From Stenotrophomonas lactitubi (lineage in GTDB: Bacteria > Pseudomonadota > Gammaproteobacteria > Xanthomonadales > Xanthomonadaceae), in the NCBI RefSeq assembly GCF_002803515.1, contig NZ_PHQX01000001.1, positions 1,860,001 through 1,924,000 of the forward strand: a stretch of 64,000 bases of DNA, read 5' to 3'. Positions 1 to 9,653 of this stretch are shown in pieces. Position 1 is the stretch's first letter. Each line of letters begins with the position of its first letter. Made by a program: the position numbers and the translations under genes. The notes below the pieces were generated by a model, which worked only from the letters and a program-made list of their open reading frames with translations, was not told where the DNA came from and did not search any database.

Positions 1-1
1 C

Positions 2-3000
2 ACGCCGCTGGAGGCGCATTACATCAAGGTCGGGCGCGGTACGTTGCAGTCATTGCTGCGCGCGTCGACCCAGGTTGCGTGTCTGCCCTTCGAAGCGTTG
101 CTGGCCAGTGACGCGGTGCTGCGCACACTCTGGCGCATGGCCGTCACACGCCGCCACCTGCTGCAGTGGAACCCCTCCAGTGAAGTCGAGCGCCGCCTGG
201 GCAGCGACCGCGGCGCGGAATGGCGGGTGATGGCACCGGCCTCGCTGCTGGCGCTCGCGCTGGTGGTCGTGGTGGCCAGCGTGCGTCCGCAGGCACTGCC
301 GCTCGCCCTGCCCTTGCTGTTGGCGTGGACCTTTGCGCCCGCGTTGATGGCGTGGCTGGGCCGGCCGCCAGCCGCGAGCGTGGCGGAGCTTTCCGTAACG
401 CAGCGGGCGTTCCTGGGCCGGCTGGCGCGGCGCACCTGGTCCTTCTTCCAGGCCTGGGTGCGCGAGCAGGACCATTGGTTGCCACCGGACAACATCCAGG
501 AGCATCCGTCGCTGGTGGTGGCGCGGCGCACCTCGCCGACCAACATCGGCCTGTCCCTGCTGGCCAATCTGTCGGCGTGGGATTTCGGCTACCTGCAGCT
601 GGGCGCGGTCGCTGAACGTACCGCCCTCACCTTCGACACGCTGGACCAGCTGCCGCGCCATCGCGGTCACTTCCTGAACTGGTACGACACCGAAACCCTG
701 GCGCCGCTGCCGCCGCGCTACGTTTCCACCGTGGACAGCGGCAATCTTGCCGGGCATCTGCTGACGCTGCGCCAGGGCCTGCTCGCGCTGGTGGATGCGC
801 CGGTGCTGGCACCGCACACCTTCGATGGCCTGGCCGATACGCTGGGCGTGCTGGAAGAGGAACGGCAGCGTCATCGCCCCGACGATGCGTTGCTGGGCGA
901 GGCGCTCAACCACCTTCGCCAGCGCCTGGCGTCAGCGCGTGTCGATCGCCCCGTCGGAAAGGCGCAGATCCTCGCCCGTCTGCAGGAGCTGGTCGACCTG
1001 GCCGACGCCGTGTCGATGCAGTGGCCGGCAGCGGAATCGCCAGAGGAAGGCGAGCTGCACTGGCCGGCCCTGTTCGCCGCCGAATGCCATGCCGCCCACG
1101 CGACGCTGGCCGACCTCCCTGCCGATGCCGGCGCGGACGCCGAGGCAGCGGTGCCAACCCTGCGCCAGCTGGCTGCGCTGCGCGGCACCGCCGGTGCGGA
1201 TGCCCGTGCGCGCATCCAGCAGTTGCAGGCCCTGGCGCACCGCGCCGGGCAGTTCTCGCTGATGGAATACGGGTTCCTGTTCTACCGCACCCGCAACCTG
1301 CTCTCGATCGGCTACAACGTCGACGACCACCGCCTCGACAACAGCTTCTACGACCTGTTGGCCTCCGAAGCACGGCTGTGCGCCTTCGTCGCCATCGCCC
1401 AGGGACAGTTGGCGCAGGAGAGCTGGTTCGCGCTCGGCCGGATGCTCACCGAGGTCAACGGCACGCCGACGCTGTTGTCATGGAGTGGCTCGATGTTCGA
1501 GTACCTCATGCCGCAGCTGGTGATGCCCAGCTATCCGGACACGCTGCTGGACCAGACCACACGGCATGCGGTCGAGGCGCAGATCGTCTACGGCCGTACC
1601 CTGAACCTGCCGTGGGGCGTGTCCGAGTCCGGCTACAACGCTGTCGATGCCCGCCTGAACTACCAGTATCGGGCGTTTGGCGTGCCGGGGTTGGGGCTGA
1701 AGCGCGGCCTGGGCCAGGATCGGGTCATCGCGCCCTATGCCAGCATGATGGCGCTGATGGTGGCGCCGGAAGCGGCGTGCCAGAACCTGCAGGTGCTGGA
1801 GGGATTGGGTTTCTCCGGGCGCTTTGGCATGTACGAGGCGATCGACTACACCCCTGCCCGGCTGCCGCCGGGGCAGGATCACGTGCTGTTGCGTTCGTTC
1901 ATGGCCCACCACCAGGGCATGGGCCTGCTGTCGCTGGATTACCTGTTGCGCGACCAGCCGATGCAGCGCCGCTTCCTTGCCGATGTCGAGTTCCAGGCCA
2001 CCTTGCTGTTGCTGCAGGAACGCATCCCGCGCATCGGCGTCTTCCATCCACATGAGGTGGAAGCGCTGGGCGAGCACTCGGCCATGGCCGAAGACGAGAC
2101 GTCCCTGCGCGTGCTGCGGGACCCGGGTGGCCCGCGCCCGGAGGTACAGCTGCTGTCCAACGGACGCTACCACGGCATGCTGACCCATGCCGGCGGCGGC
2201 TACAGTCGTCATGGCGACCTGTCACTCACCCGCTGGCGCGAGGATGGCACCACCGATGCCTGGGGGTCGTTCTGCTATCTGCGCGATGTGGACAGCGGCG
2301 AGTTCTGGTCTGCCGCCTACCAGCCCACCTGCGTGGCGGTGGACAATTACGAGGCGATTTTCTCTGACGCCAAGGCGGAATTCCGTGGTACGCGCCGCGG
2401 CTGCGAGAGCCATCTGCAGGTCGCCATCTCCGCTGAGGACGACATCGAGCTCAGGCGCCTGCGCCTGACCAACCGCAGCCGTCGCCCGCGTACGGTGGAG
2501 ATCACCACCTATGCCGAAGTGGTGCTGGCACCTGCGGCGGCCGACGATGCGCATCCGGCCTTCAGCAACCTGTTCGTGCAGAGCGAGATCCTGGCGGCCA
2601 AGCAGGCCGTGCTGTGCACGCGCCGGCCCCGTTCGCACGACGAAGTGCCACCGTGGATGTTCCATCTGGTTGCGGTGCATGACGCGGAGGTGGTGTCGAT
2701 CTCCTACGAAACCGACCGTGCGCGCTTCCTCGGCCGTGGCAATACACCGCGGACGCCACAGGCATTGACCACCGATACCGATCTTTCCCGCACCGACGGT
2801 TCGGTGCTCGACCCGATCGTGGCGATCCGCGTCCGCGTGGTGCTTGAGCCCGAGCAGACGGTGCAGCTGGACATGGTGTATGGCGTCGGCGCCGACCGCC
2901 CCGGTTGCGAGGTGCTGGTGGACAAATACCGTGACCGACGCCTGGCCGACCGCGTCTTCGACCTGGCGTGGACGCACAGCCAGGTGGTGCGCCGGCAGAT

Positions 3001-6000
3001 CAACGCCAGCCAGGCCGAGGCGGCACTGTACGAGCGCCTGGCTGCCCACGTGCTGTATGCCGGTCCACTGCTGCGCGCGGGCGCCGGCGTCCTGCTGCAG
3101 AACCAACGCGGACAATCCGGGCTGTGGAGTCATGCGATCTCGGGCGACCTGCCGATCGTGCTGCTCAAGGTCACCGACGCGGACAACGTGGAACTGGTCC
3201 GGCAACTGGTGCAGGCGCACGCCTATTGGCGCCAGAAAGGGCTCAACACCGACCTGGTCATCTGGAACGACAGCAAGGCCGGCTATCGGCAGGAACTGCA
3301 GGACCAGATTCTGGGAATGGTGGCCGCCAGTTCGGAGACCGGCCTGCTCGACCGTCCTGGCGGCATTTTCGTGCGGCCGGTGCAGAACATGACCCACGAG
3401 GACCGCATTCTGTTGCAGGCGGTGGCGCGGGCGGTGATCAGCGACGAGGACGGCACCCTGGCAGCTCAGGTCGGCCGCCAACCGCTGCCTCCGCGACGGA
3501 TCCCTCCGCTGACACCGCAGGCGGTGCAGGAGGAACTGGCACTGACGTCGGAGCCGACCCCGGGGCTGCCCATCATTGCCGATTCGGCCCCCGATGCCGG
3601 CTTGCCCCCGGGCGCGGAGCACGACGAGGACGTGGATGACCCGTGGCCCTTCCTTCCCTACCGCGGCGCCGGCCAATTCGACAACGGTACCGGCAGCTTC
3701 AGCGAGGACGGCCGCGAGTACGTCGTGGTGCTGCGGGAAGGCGCGCCGACGCCAGCGCCATGGGCCAATGTGATCGCGAACGCCCGCCTGGGCACGGTCG
3801 TCAGCGAGAGCGCACCGGGTTACACGTGGTTCGAGAATGCACACGAATTCCGCTTGACGCCCTGGCTCAATGATCCGGTATCCGACACGGGCGGCGAGGC
3901 GTTCTACGTGCGCGATGAGGATACCGGTCGTGTGTGGTCGCCGATGCCGCTGCCACGCAGGGGCACCGGTGCCTACCGTACGCGCCATGGATTCGGCTAC
4001 ACCGTCTATGAACATGTAGAGGACGGCATCGCCAGCGAGTTGTGGGTCTTCGTCGACGTCGTCGCACCGCTGAAGTTCTCGGTCCTGCGCTTGCACAACC
4101 TGTCGGGCAGGACACGGCGGCTGTCGGCCATTGGTTACGTCGAATGGGTGATGGGTGACCTGCGCGCGAAGTCGCGCATGCACGTGGTCACCGAACGCGA
4201 CCACCAGACCGGGGCGCTGCTGGCGCGCAATGCCTACAGCACCGATTTCGGCGGCCGGATGGCCTTCTTCGACACCGATGCCGACGGCTGCGGCTGGACC
4301 TGTGATCGCTTGGAGTTCATCGGCCGCAATGGCAGCCTGCACGCACCGGCAGCGCTGCGGCGCGAGCGTCTGGATGCACGGGTGGGTGCGGGCCTGGATC
4401 CCTGTGCGGCGATCCAGGTGCCGCTGGAACTGGCCCCGGGCGACCGCAGTGAAACGACCTTCCGCCTTGGCGCAGGGCGCGACCGCGAGGAAACGCTGGC
4501 GTTGGCACGAAGCCGCCAAGGCGCTCAGGAGGCCATCGACGCGCTGGACGCGGTGCGCATCCACTGGCGCAATGTGCTGGCCACGGTGCAGGTGCGCACC
4601 CCGGACCCGGCGTTGGACGCATTGGCCAATGGCTGGCTGGTCTATCAGACCCTGGGCTGCCGCTACCTGGCGCGCAGTGGCTACTATCAGTCAGGCGGCG
4701 CGTTCGGCTTCCGCGACCAGCTGCAGGACGCGCTCGCCCTGGTGCACGCTCGCCCCGACCTGACCCGCGAACACCTGCTGCTGTGCGCTGCACACCAGTT
4801 CACCGATGGCGATGTGATGCACTGGTGGCATCCGCCGCAAGGTCGCGGCGTGCGCACCCGCTGCTCGGACGACTATCTCTGGTTGCCCCAAGGCGCATGC
4901 CGCTATCTGGAGGTCACCGGCGACGCCAGCGTGCTGGACGAAGTGGTCAGCTTCATCGAGGGGCGCGCGGTGACGCCGGAAGAGGAAGGGTATTACGACC
5001 TGCCTACACCGTCGACACAGCGTGACACGCTGTATGCGCACTGCGTCCGCGCCCTCGAGCGCGGTTGCCGGCTTCTCGGCGAGCGCGGTCTGCCGTTGAT
5101 GGGCAGCGGCGATTGGAACGACGGCATGAACCGCGTCGGCGACCAGCAGCGCGGTGAGAGTGTGTGGCTCGGGTTCTTCCTGCATGACACGCTGCACCGC
5201 TTCATCGGGCTGGCCAATGCGCGTGGCGACGCCGTTCGTGCGCAGTGGTGCCAACAGCAGGCCGACAGCCTGCGCCAGAACCTGGAACAGCATGCCTGGG
5301 ATGGGGCATGGTATCGCCGCGCCTGGTTCAACAATGGCGCCGTGTTGGGCTCGTCACAGAACCAGGAATGCCGCATCGATTCGATTTCCCAGAGCTGGTC
5401 GGTGCTGTCGGGCGTTGCCGCACCTGAGCGTGCCCAGCAAGCACTGGACTCGCTGTACACGCATCTGGTGCGAAAGGACGCCAAGCTCATCCAGCTTCTC
5501 GATCCGCCCTTCGACCAGACCACGGAGGACCCTGGTTACATCCGTGGTTATGTACCGGGCGTGCGCGAGAATGGCGGCCAATACACCCACGCGGCGGTGT
5601 GGGCGGCGATGGCATTCGCACAGCAGGGAGACGCGGTGCGTGCCTGGGAGCTGGCCGACATGATCAACCCCCTCAATCACGCGCTGGGCCCGGAGGCGGT
5701 GCAGACCTACCGCGTCGAACCCTATGTGTTGGCGGCCGATGTATACGCCGTGTCACCGCATGTGGGGCGCGGCGGCTGGACGTGGTACACCGGTTCGGCC
5801 GGCTGGATGTATCGCCTGCTGGTCGAATCCCTGCTCGGCATACGTCGTGAAGGGGACCGGCTGTCGCTTGCACCGTGCCTGCCCGATCACTGGCCGTCAT
5901 TCGAACTGAGCTACCGCTTTGGCCGCAGCTTCTACGAATTCGTGGTGACCCGCACTGCGCAGGGCCAGCCAACGTTGCATGTGGATGGCATGTTGCAGCC

Positions 6001-6076
6001 GGACCTCACTGTCCTGCTCCGCGACGACGGCCATCACTACCGGGTTGCGCTTGACCTGGGTGCGGCCCCGGAATGA
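2..6076 (+). CDS. ndvB: Cyclic beta-1,2-glucan synthase, 3' part
   Basis: Inner-membrane enzyme that makes periplasmic cyclic beta-1,2-glucan. The frame is open from base 2, so the gene begins upstream. About 2,024 residues are visible of a family usually near 2,800, and the N-terminal glycosyltransferase (GT84) part is missing. Visible in order: the end of the transferase region (PFEALLASDAVLRTLWR), two hydrophobic segments near residues 75-125, a glycoamylase-like region with FMAHHQGMGL, then carbohydrate-binding and GH94 phosphorylase-like domains with SGGAFGFRDQLQDAL and GSGDWNDGMN. The Asp of GDWND is the expected general acid of GH94, so the ring-size-controlling phosphorolysis domain looks intact. 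The stop overlaps the next start by ATGA. Identification is firm; only the 5' end is unknown. Confidence 0.93.
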   Translation, partial: TPLEAHYIKVGRGTLQSLLRASTQVACLPFEALLASDAVLRTLWRMAVTRRHLLQWNPSSEVERRLGSDRGAEWRVMAPASLLALALVVVVASVRPQALPLALPLLLAWTFAPALMAWLGRPPAASVAELSVTQRAFLGRLARRTWSFFQAWVREQDHWLPPDNIQEHPSLVVARRTSPTNIGLSLLANLSAWDFGYLQLGAVAERTALTFDTLDQLPRHRGHFLNWYDTETLAPLPPRYVSTVDSGNLAGHLLTLRQGLLALVDAPVLAPHTFDGLADTLGVLEEERQRHRPDDALLGEALNHLRQRLASARVDRPVGKAQILARLQELVDLADAVSMQWPAAESPEEGELHWPALFAAECHAAHATLADLPADAGADAEAAVPTLRQLAALRGTAGADARARIQQLQALAHRAGQFSLMEYGFLFYRTRNLLSIGYNVDDHRLDNSFYDLLASEARLCAFVAIAQGQLAQESWFALGRMLTEVNGTPTLLSWSGSMFEYLMPQLVMPSYPDTLLDQTTRHAVEAQIVYGRTLNLPWGVSESGYNAVDARLNYQYRAFGVPGLGLKRGLGQDRVIAPYASMMALMVAPEAACQNLQVLEGLGFSGRFGMYEAIDYTPARLPPGQDHVLLRSFMAHHQGMGLLSLDYLLRDQPMQRRFLADVEFQATLLLLQERIPRIGVFHPHEVEALGEHSAMAEDETSLRVLRDPGGPRPEVQLLSNGRYHGMLTHAGGGYSRHGDLSLTRWREDGTTDAWGSFCYLRDVDSGEFWSAAYQPTCVAVDNYEAIFSDAKAEFRGTRRGCESHLQVAISAEDDIELRRLRLTNRSRRPRTVEITTYAEVVLAPAAADDAHPAFSNLFVQSEILAAKQAVLCTRRPRSHDEVPPWMFHLVAVHDAEVVSISYETDRARFLGRGNTPRTPQALTTDTDLSRTDGSVLDPIVAIRVRVVLEPEQTVQLDMVYGVGADRPGCEVLVDKYRDRRLADRVFDLAWTHSQVVRRQINASQAEAALYERLAAHVLYAGPLLRAGAGVLLQNQRGQSGLWSHAISGDLPIVLLKVTDADNVELVRQLVQAHAYWRQKGLNTDLVIWNDSKAGYRQELQDQILGMVAASSETGLLDRPGGIFVRPVQNMTHEDRILLQAVARAVISDEDGTLAAQVGRQPLPPRRIPPLTPQAVQEELALTSEPTPGLPIIADSAPDAGLPPGAEHDEDVDDPWPFLPYRGAGQFDNGTGSFSEDGREYVVVLREGAPTPAPWANVIANARLGTVVSESAPGYTWFENAHEFRLTPWLNDPVSDTGGEAFYVRDEDTGRVWSPMPLPRRGTGAYRTRHGFGYTVYEHVEDGIASELWVFVDVVAPLKFSVLRLHNLSGRTRRLSAIGYVEWVMGDLRAKSRMHVVTERDHQTGALLARNAYSTDFGGRMAFFDTDADGCGWTCDRLEFIGRNGSLHAPAALRRERLDARVGAGLDPCAAIQVPLELAPGDRSETTFRLGAGRDREETLALARSRQGAQEAIDALDAVRIHWRNVLATVQVRTPDPALDALANGWLVYQTLGCRYLARSGYYQSGGAFGFRDQLQDALALVHARPDLTREHLLLCAAHQFTDGDVMHWWHPPQGRGVRTRCSDDYLWLPQGACRYLEVTGDASVLDEVVSFIEGRAVTPEEEGYYDLPTPSTQRDTLYAHCVRALERGCRLLGERGLPLMGSGDWNDGMNRVGDQQRGESVWLGFFLHDTLHRFIGLANARGDAVRAQWCQQQADSLRQNLEQHAWDGAWYRRAWFNNGAVLGSSQNQECRIDSISQSWSVLSGVAAPERAQQALDSLYTHLVRKDAKLIQLLDPPFDQTTEDPGYIRGYVPGVRENGGQYTHAAVWAAMAFAQQGDAVRAWELADMINPLNHALGPEAVQTYRVEPYVLAADVYAVSPHVGRGGWTWYTGSAGWMYRLLVESLLGIRREGDRLSLAPCLPDHWPSFELSYRFGRSFYEFVVTRTAQGQPTLHVDGMLQPDLTVLLRDDGHHYRVALDLGAAPE

Positions 6077-6333
6077 ACGTTCGCCCCGAAATACAGGTGC
6101 AGCTTGATGCGCTGGCCGACATGCTGGTGCACTGGTTGGCGCAGGTGCGCCATCCGGCGCAGTTCTGGCCGCAGTTTGAAACGCTGGCTGCAGAGATTCT
6201 GGACCAATGTGAGCACGTGGAAAGGGAGCATGCTCACGCTTGCATTCAGGCCATGCTGAAGCGCCATGCGCTGGAGCTGCCGGCCTGGCACCAGCGTGAC
6301 GACTGCCTGCCGCCGAGGAAGCCGGGAGAGTGA
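6073..6333 (+). CDS. Small soluble protein coupled to the glucan synthase
   Basis: An 86-residue protein I do not recognise. Its ATG overlaps the stop of the cyclic glucan synthase (ATGA), so it is probably translated by re-initiation and made in proportion to the synthase. It has no signal peptide or membrane segment. The sequence is rich in His, Leu and Glu, has two Cys (near residues 47 and 77) and is predicted to be mostly helical (VQLDALADMLVHWLAQ, CEHVEREHAHACIQAML). A role with the synthase is inferred from position only. Confidence 0.6.
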   Translation: MNVRPEIQVQLDALADMLVHWLAQVRHPAQFWPQFETLAAEILDQCEHVEREHAHACIQAMLKRHALELPAWHQRDDCLPPRKPGE

Positions 6334-6561
6334 CGGCTGGTGCTGTAACTGCAGGGTTTCGCATCTGCAGGCTCGCCGCGCGCGACGCGATCATCACGGC
6401 GCAACACGCATAACTCCGCAACCCGGCACTGGCCGGGAGTACCTGCCGGGCTGGTGGTTCAGCCGGCAGGGTATGATGCCGCCTTTCTCGCACTTGCCGT
6501 GATTGCAGCGGGCGCGTTCCTGTTGGCTATGCGCCGGTGCAGCTGAGACCCCATTTATTCA

Positions 6562-7809
6562 ATGCTTGCTTCCCATTCTCCCCTCATCATCTGGGCGGCC
6601 GTGGCGGTTGCCACCGTCGGCCTGCTGTTCCGGCCGTTCCGTATTCCGGAATACGTGTGGGCGCTGGGCGCTGCCGCGTTGCTTCCACTGCTCGGGGCGG
6701 TGTCGCTCGGCACGACCTGGCACGCGGTTGCCGAAGGGCGGGATGTCTATCTGTTCCTGATCGGCATGATGGTGCTGGCCGAGCTGGCGCGGCGCGAGGG
6801 TCTGTTCGACTGGCTGGCGCTGTATGCGGTGCGGCATGCTGGCGGCTCGGGGCGGCGCCTGTTCGATCTGGTGTTCCTGGTCGGCACGGTGGTGACGGTA
6901 TTCCTGTCCAACGACGCCACGGCGGTGGTGCTGACGCCGGCCGTCTATGCAGCATGCAAGGCGGCCCGCGCCAATCCCCTGCCCTATCTCTTCGTCTGCG
7001 CGTTCATCGCCAATGCGGCGAGCTTCGTGCTGCCCATTTCCAACCCGGCCAACCTGGTGGTGTACGGCAGTCACATGCCGTCGCTGCTGCAGTGGCTGGC
7101 GCAGTTCGCGCTGCCTTCGCTGGCTGCGATCGGCGCCACCTATCTGGTGCTGCGCTGGGTGCACCGCCGAGAGATCGCACAGCCGCTGGCAGCGGCGCCC
7201 GCGCACCGCCCGCTTACCCAGGGTGGGCGCCTGAGCGCGCTGGGCGTGCTGTTCACCGGCACCGTGCTGCTGGTGACCTCCGCAATGAACGGCCCACTGG
7301 GCCTGGTCACCTTCTGTGCGGGCGCGTTGAGCGTAGCGGTGGTGGCGATCCGCCAGCGCCGCAGCCCGTTGCCGCTGTTGCGCCACGTGTCCTGGGGCGT
7401 GTTGCCGCTGGTGGCCGGCCTGTTCGTGCTGGTTGAAGCGGTCTCGCAGACCGGTGTCATCCAATCTGCGGCCAGCGCGCTGCAGACGCTGGCACAGACG
7501 TCGCCGCATCAGGCCGGCTGGCTGGCCGGTGCCGCAGCTGCGCTGCTCAGCAACGTGGCCAACAACCTGCCGGTGGGTCTGGCGGCCGGCTCGCTGGGGC
7601 AGATGGCCGAGCTGCCGGCGCAGACGCGCGCGGCGTTGCTGATCGGCGTGGACCTAGGCCCGAACCTGTCGGTGACCGGCTCGCTGGCCACCATGCTGTG
7701 GCTGGTGGCGCTGCGCCGCGAAGGCGAACATGTCAGCGCGCTCGACTTCCTGCGGGTCGGTGCGCTGGTGATGCCGCCCGCGCTGATCGGGGCGTTGCTG
7801 CTGCTCTGA
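6562..7809 (+). CDS. ArsB/NhaD-superfamily ion transporter
   Basis: A 415-residue polytopic inner-membrane protein with about 10-11 hydrophobic segments, of the ArsB/NhaD (ion transporter) superfamily. Family-typical signals are the half-domain motif NDATAVVLTPAVYA (near residue 115), the SNPANLVVYG segment in the first half, and its counterpart SNVANNLPVGL in the second half. The best-known members export arsenite, but no arsR, arsC or arsA lies beside it, so the substrate could be another anion or a Na+/H+ exchange. The start is the ATG after TTTATTCA; the Shine-Dalgarno is weak. It is convergent with the CLC gene. Confidence 0.8.
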   Translation: MLASHSPLIIWAAVAVATVGLLFRPFRIPEYVWALGAAALLPLLGAVSLGTTWHAVAEGRDVYLFLIGMMVLAELARREGLFDWLALYAVRHAGGSGRRLFDLVFLVGTVVTVFLSNDATAVVLTPAVYAACKAARANPLPYLFVCAFIANAASFVLPISNPANLVVYGSHMPSLLQWLAQFALPSLAAIGATYLVLRWVHRREIAQPLAAAPAHRPLTQGGRLSALGVLFTGTVLLVTSAMNGPLGLVTFCAGALSVAVVAIRQRRSPLPLLRHVSWGVLPLVAGLFVLVEAVSQTGVIQSAASALQTLAQTSPHQAGWLAGAAAALLSNVANNLPVGLAAGSLGQMAELPAQTRAALLIGVDLGPNLSVTGSLATMLWLVALRREGEHVSALDFLRVGALVMPPALIGALLLL

Positions 7810-7847
7810 TCAGGGCGAAGGCTGGAAACCCTCCGGCAGGCGAGCGC

Positions 7848-9197
7848 CTAGTCAGCAGAGCGTGTGGCGGAGGCGGCTTGCTGTCCGCCTGGAATGGCGC
7901 TGCTGGCCAGCAGCTGCTCGGCCAGCCCGCGGTAGATCGGCACCCGGCAGACCATGCCGGACACGCCCCGGGCAATCAGTACGGTAGCCAGGATCGGCAG
8001 CAGCAGATCGCCGCTGTCGGTCAGTTCCAGCGAGATCACCGCCGAGGTCAGTGGCGCCTGGGTCACGCCTGTCAGGTAGGCGCACATGCCCAGCAGCACG
8101 AACGCCTTCGGGTCCACCGCCGGCATCAGCACCGCCAGGTTGTGCCCCAGCCCTGCCCCCACCGCGAGCGCTGGCGAGAACAATCCGCCGGGGATGCCCG
8201 CCACGTAGGACGCCAGATTGGCGAGCAGCTTCATCAGGCCGAACTCGTGACCGACGATTGCCTGGCCCTGCACCAGACTGCGCGCCTGCTCGTAGCCGGT
8301 ACCGAACGCACCGTCGCCGAACAGCAGGGCCAGCACCACCACGATCAAGCCACAGGCCGCGGCCAGTAGCACCGGATGGTCCCGCTTGAGCCTGCCCAGC
8401 CAGCGCGGATGACCGGACATGGTCAGCAGCACGACCCGCGCGAACAGTCCGCCCAACAGGCCGGCGACCACGCCGCACAGCACAATGGCGCCCCACGCGT
8501 GTCCCAGGGGCAGCAGCGCCGAGACGTGCCCGAAGTAGGTGTAGTTGCCCAGCAAGCCCAGGGACACCACGCCGCCAACGATGACCGCCGTGAGCAGAGT
8601 GCCCGAGAAGCGGTGCTCGAAGCGCCCGCTCAACTCTTCGATGGCGAACACGATGCCCGCCAGCGGCGTATTGAAGGCCGCGGCGATGCCGGCCGCGCCA
8701 CCTGCCAGCAGGAAGTGCGACAGCTCGCGAGGATCCTTGAACCCGAACCAGCGCCCGAACAGGTACATCAGGCTGGCGCCCACGTGCACGGTGGGGCCTT
8801 CGCGGCCAACCGATGCGCCGCCGAGCAGCGACAGCGACGTCAGCAGCAGTTTGCCCACCGAAACCGCAGGCGAGAGGTTGACCCGCCGGAATTCCGGGTC
8901 GGGCTGTTCCAGCGATGCGATGACCTGCGGAATACCGCTGCCACGGGTGGGCCTGAGCGCACCGGCGGTCAGCCAGGCCAGCAGCGCGAAGATGCCCGGC
9001 GTGAGCAGCAACGCCCACCATGGGGAATGGGCAATGACACGCTGGAAGACATGGAAGGCGGCATCGCTGGCCTTGGCGAACACGATGGCAACCAGTGCTA
9101 CGGCCACCGCGCCGCTCCACAATGCCGCGCGCCGGCGCCATCCTTCGGTCAGCACCATCGCTGATAGGCGAGCGCGGAGACGTTGAAGATCGAACAT
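7848..9197 (-). CDS. CLC-family chloride transporter (probable H+/Cl- antiporter)
   Basis: A 449-residue membrane protein with the three selectivity-filter motifs of CLC proteins in order: GSGIPQV, GREGPTVH (gating glutamate) and GIPGGLFSPALAVGAG, plus a C-terminal PIY tyrosine. The segment IEELSGRF keeps the second glutamate that in E. coli ClcA (E203) carries protons, so an antiporter is more likely than a channel. There is no cytoplasmic CBS domain. In other bacteria such proteins support extreme acid resistance; that role here is inferred. A downstream Met (MVLTEGWRR, 9158) could be the start instead. Confidence 0.88.
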   Translation of the reverse strand: MFDLQRLRARLSAMVLTEGWRRRAALWSGAVAVALVAIVFAKASDAAFHVFQRVIAHSPWWALLLTPGIFALLAWLTAGALRPTRGSGIPQVIASLEQPDPEFRRVNLSPAVSVGKLLLTSLSLLGGASVGREGPTVHVGASLMYLFGRWFGFKDPRELSHFLLAGGAAGIAAAFNTPLAGIVFAIEELSGRFEHRFSGTLLTAVIVGGVVSLGLLGNYTYFGHVSALLPLGHAWGAIVLCGVVAGLLGGLFARVVLLTMSGHPRWLGRLKRDHPVLLAAACGLIVVVLALLFGDGAFGTGYEQARSLVQGQAIVGHEFGLMKLLANLASYVAGIPGGLFSPALAVGAGLGHNLAVLMPAVDPKAFVLLGMCAYLTGVTQAPLTSAVISLELTDSGDLLLPILATVLIARGVSGMVCRVPIYRGLAEQLLASSAIPGGQQAASATRSAD

Positions 9198-9653
9198 CGG
9201 TTGATTCTGTGAGCGCCGATGGGACCAGGGAAGTGGCGAGTGTGGCGGTTGGCGCTGCGGTATCCGGTGAAATGGCCGCCTGTTTCCCAGACACTGCTGG
9301 CGGCTGCAGGACTACATGCAGTCGACCCGTTCCTGAGCAGGAAGCCGCCCAGGCCCGCCCGGTTTCCATGACCGCAAGCCAAGGCCCCGGAGCGGTGGCG
9401 CGACACCTGGCGCCCTGCGCTGGAATCCCTAGCGGCGCAAGGCGTCGATGATCACGCCGGTCGCAATCCCCACCCACAGCCGGTCAACCTCGGCCCACGG
9501 CAAGCGATCAGCACGGCGCCACGCCTTCTTCTGCCTGCCCGGCGGTGGTGCGTCACGCTTGTGGGCCCGCCTGCATGGGGCGATGGTCCGTTGCCACGTG
9601 GATGATGCGGCGAATCTGGGCGCTCGCAAGCCGGCGCTTCGGGATGCGCGCTC
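9198..9653. other. 456-bp spacer without a convincing gene
   Basis: Lies between the start of the CLC gene and the end of the AraC-type gene. The only sizeable minus-strand frame is a 66-codon ORF at 9429-9629 (ending WVGIATGVIIDALRR), Arg-rich with no ribosome-binding site I can see. A plus-strand frame (9448-9831) runs antisense into the regulator gene. I cannot support either as a gene. The part nearest 9198 should carry the CLC promoter. Confidence 0.4.

Noticed and set aside
2222..4564. 780-codon minus-strand frame inside the glucan synthase gene
   Set aside because: Opposite to a well-supported GH94-containing gene, with no domain or RBS.
6442..6470. Hairpin CCTGCCGG...CCGGCAGG considered as a terminator or REP-like element
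   Set aside because: A strong stem but no T-run, and no second copy noticed in the window. TATGAT at 6472-6477 right after it looks more like a -10 box of the transporter gene. Not enough to annotate.
9429..9629. 66-codon minus-strand ORF behind the AraC-type gene
   Set aside because: Arg-rich, no ribosome-binding site or recognised family. Only the last 25 residues look protein-like.
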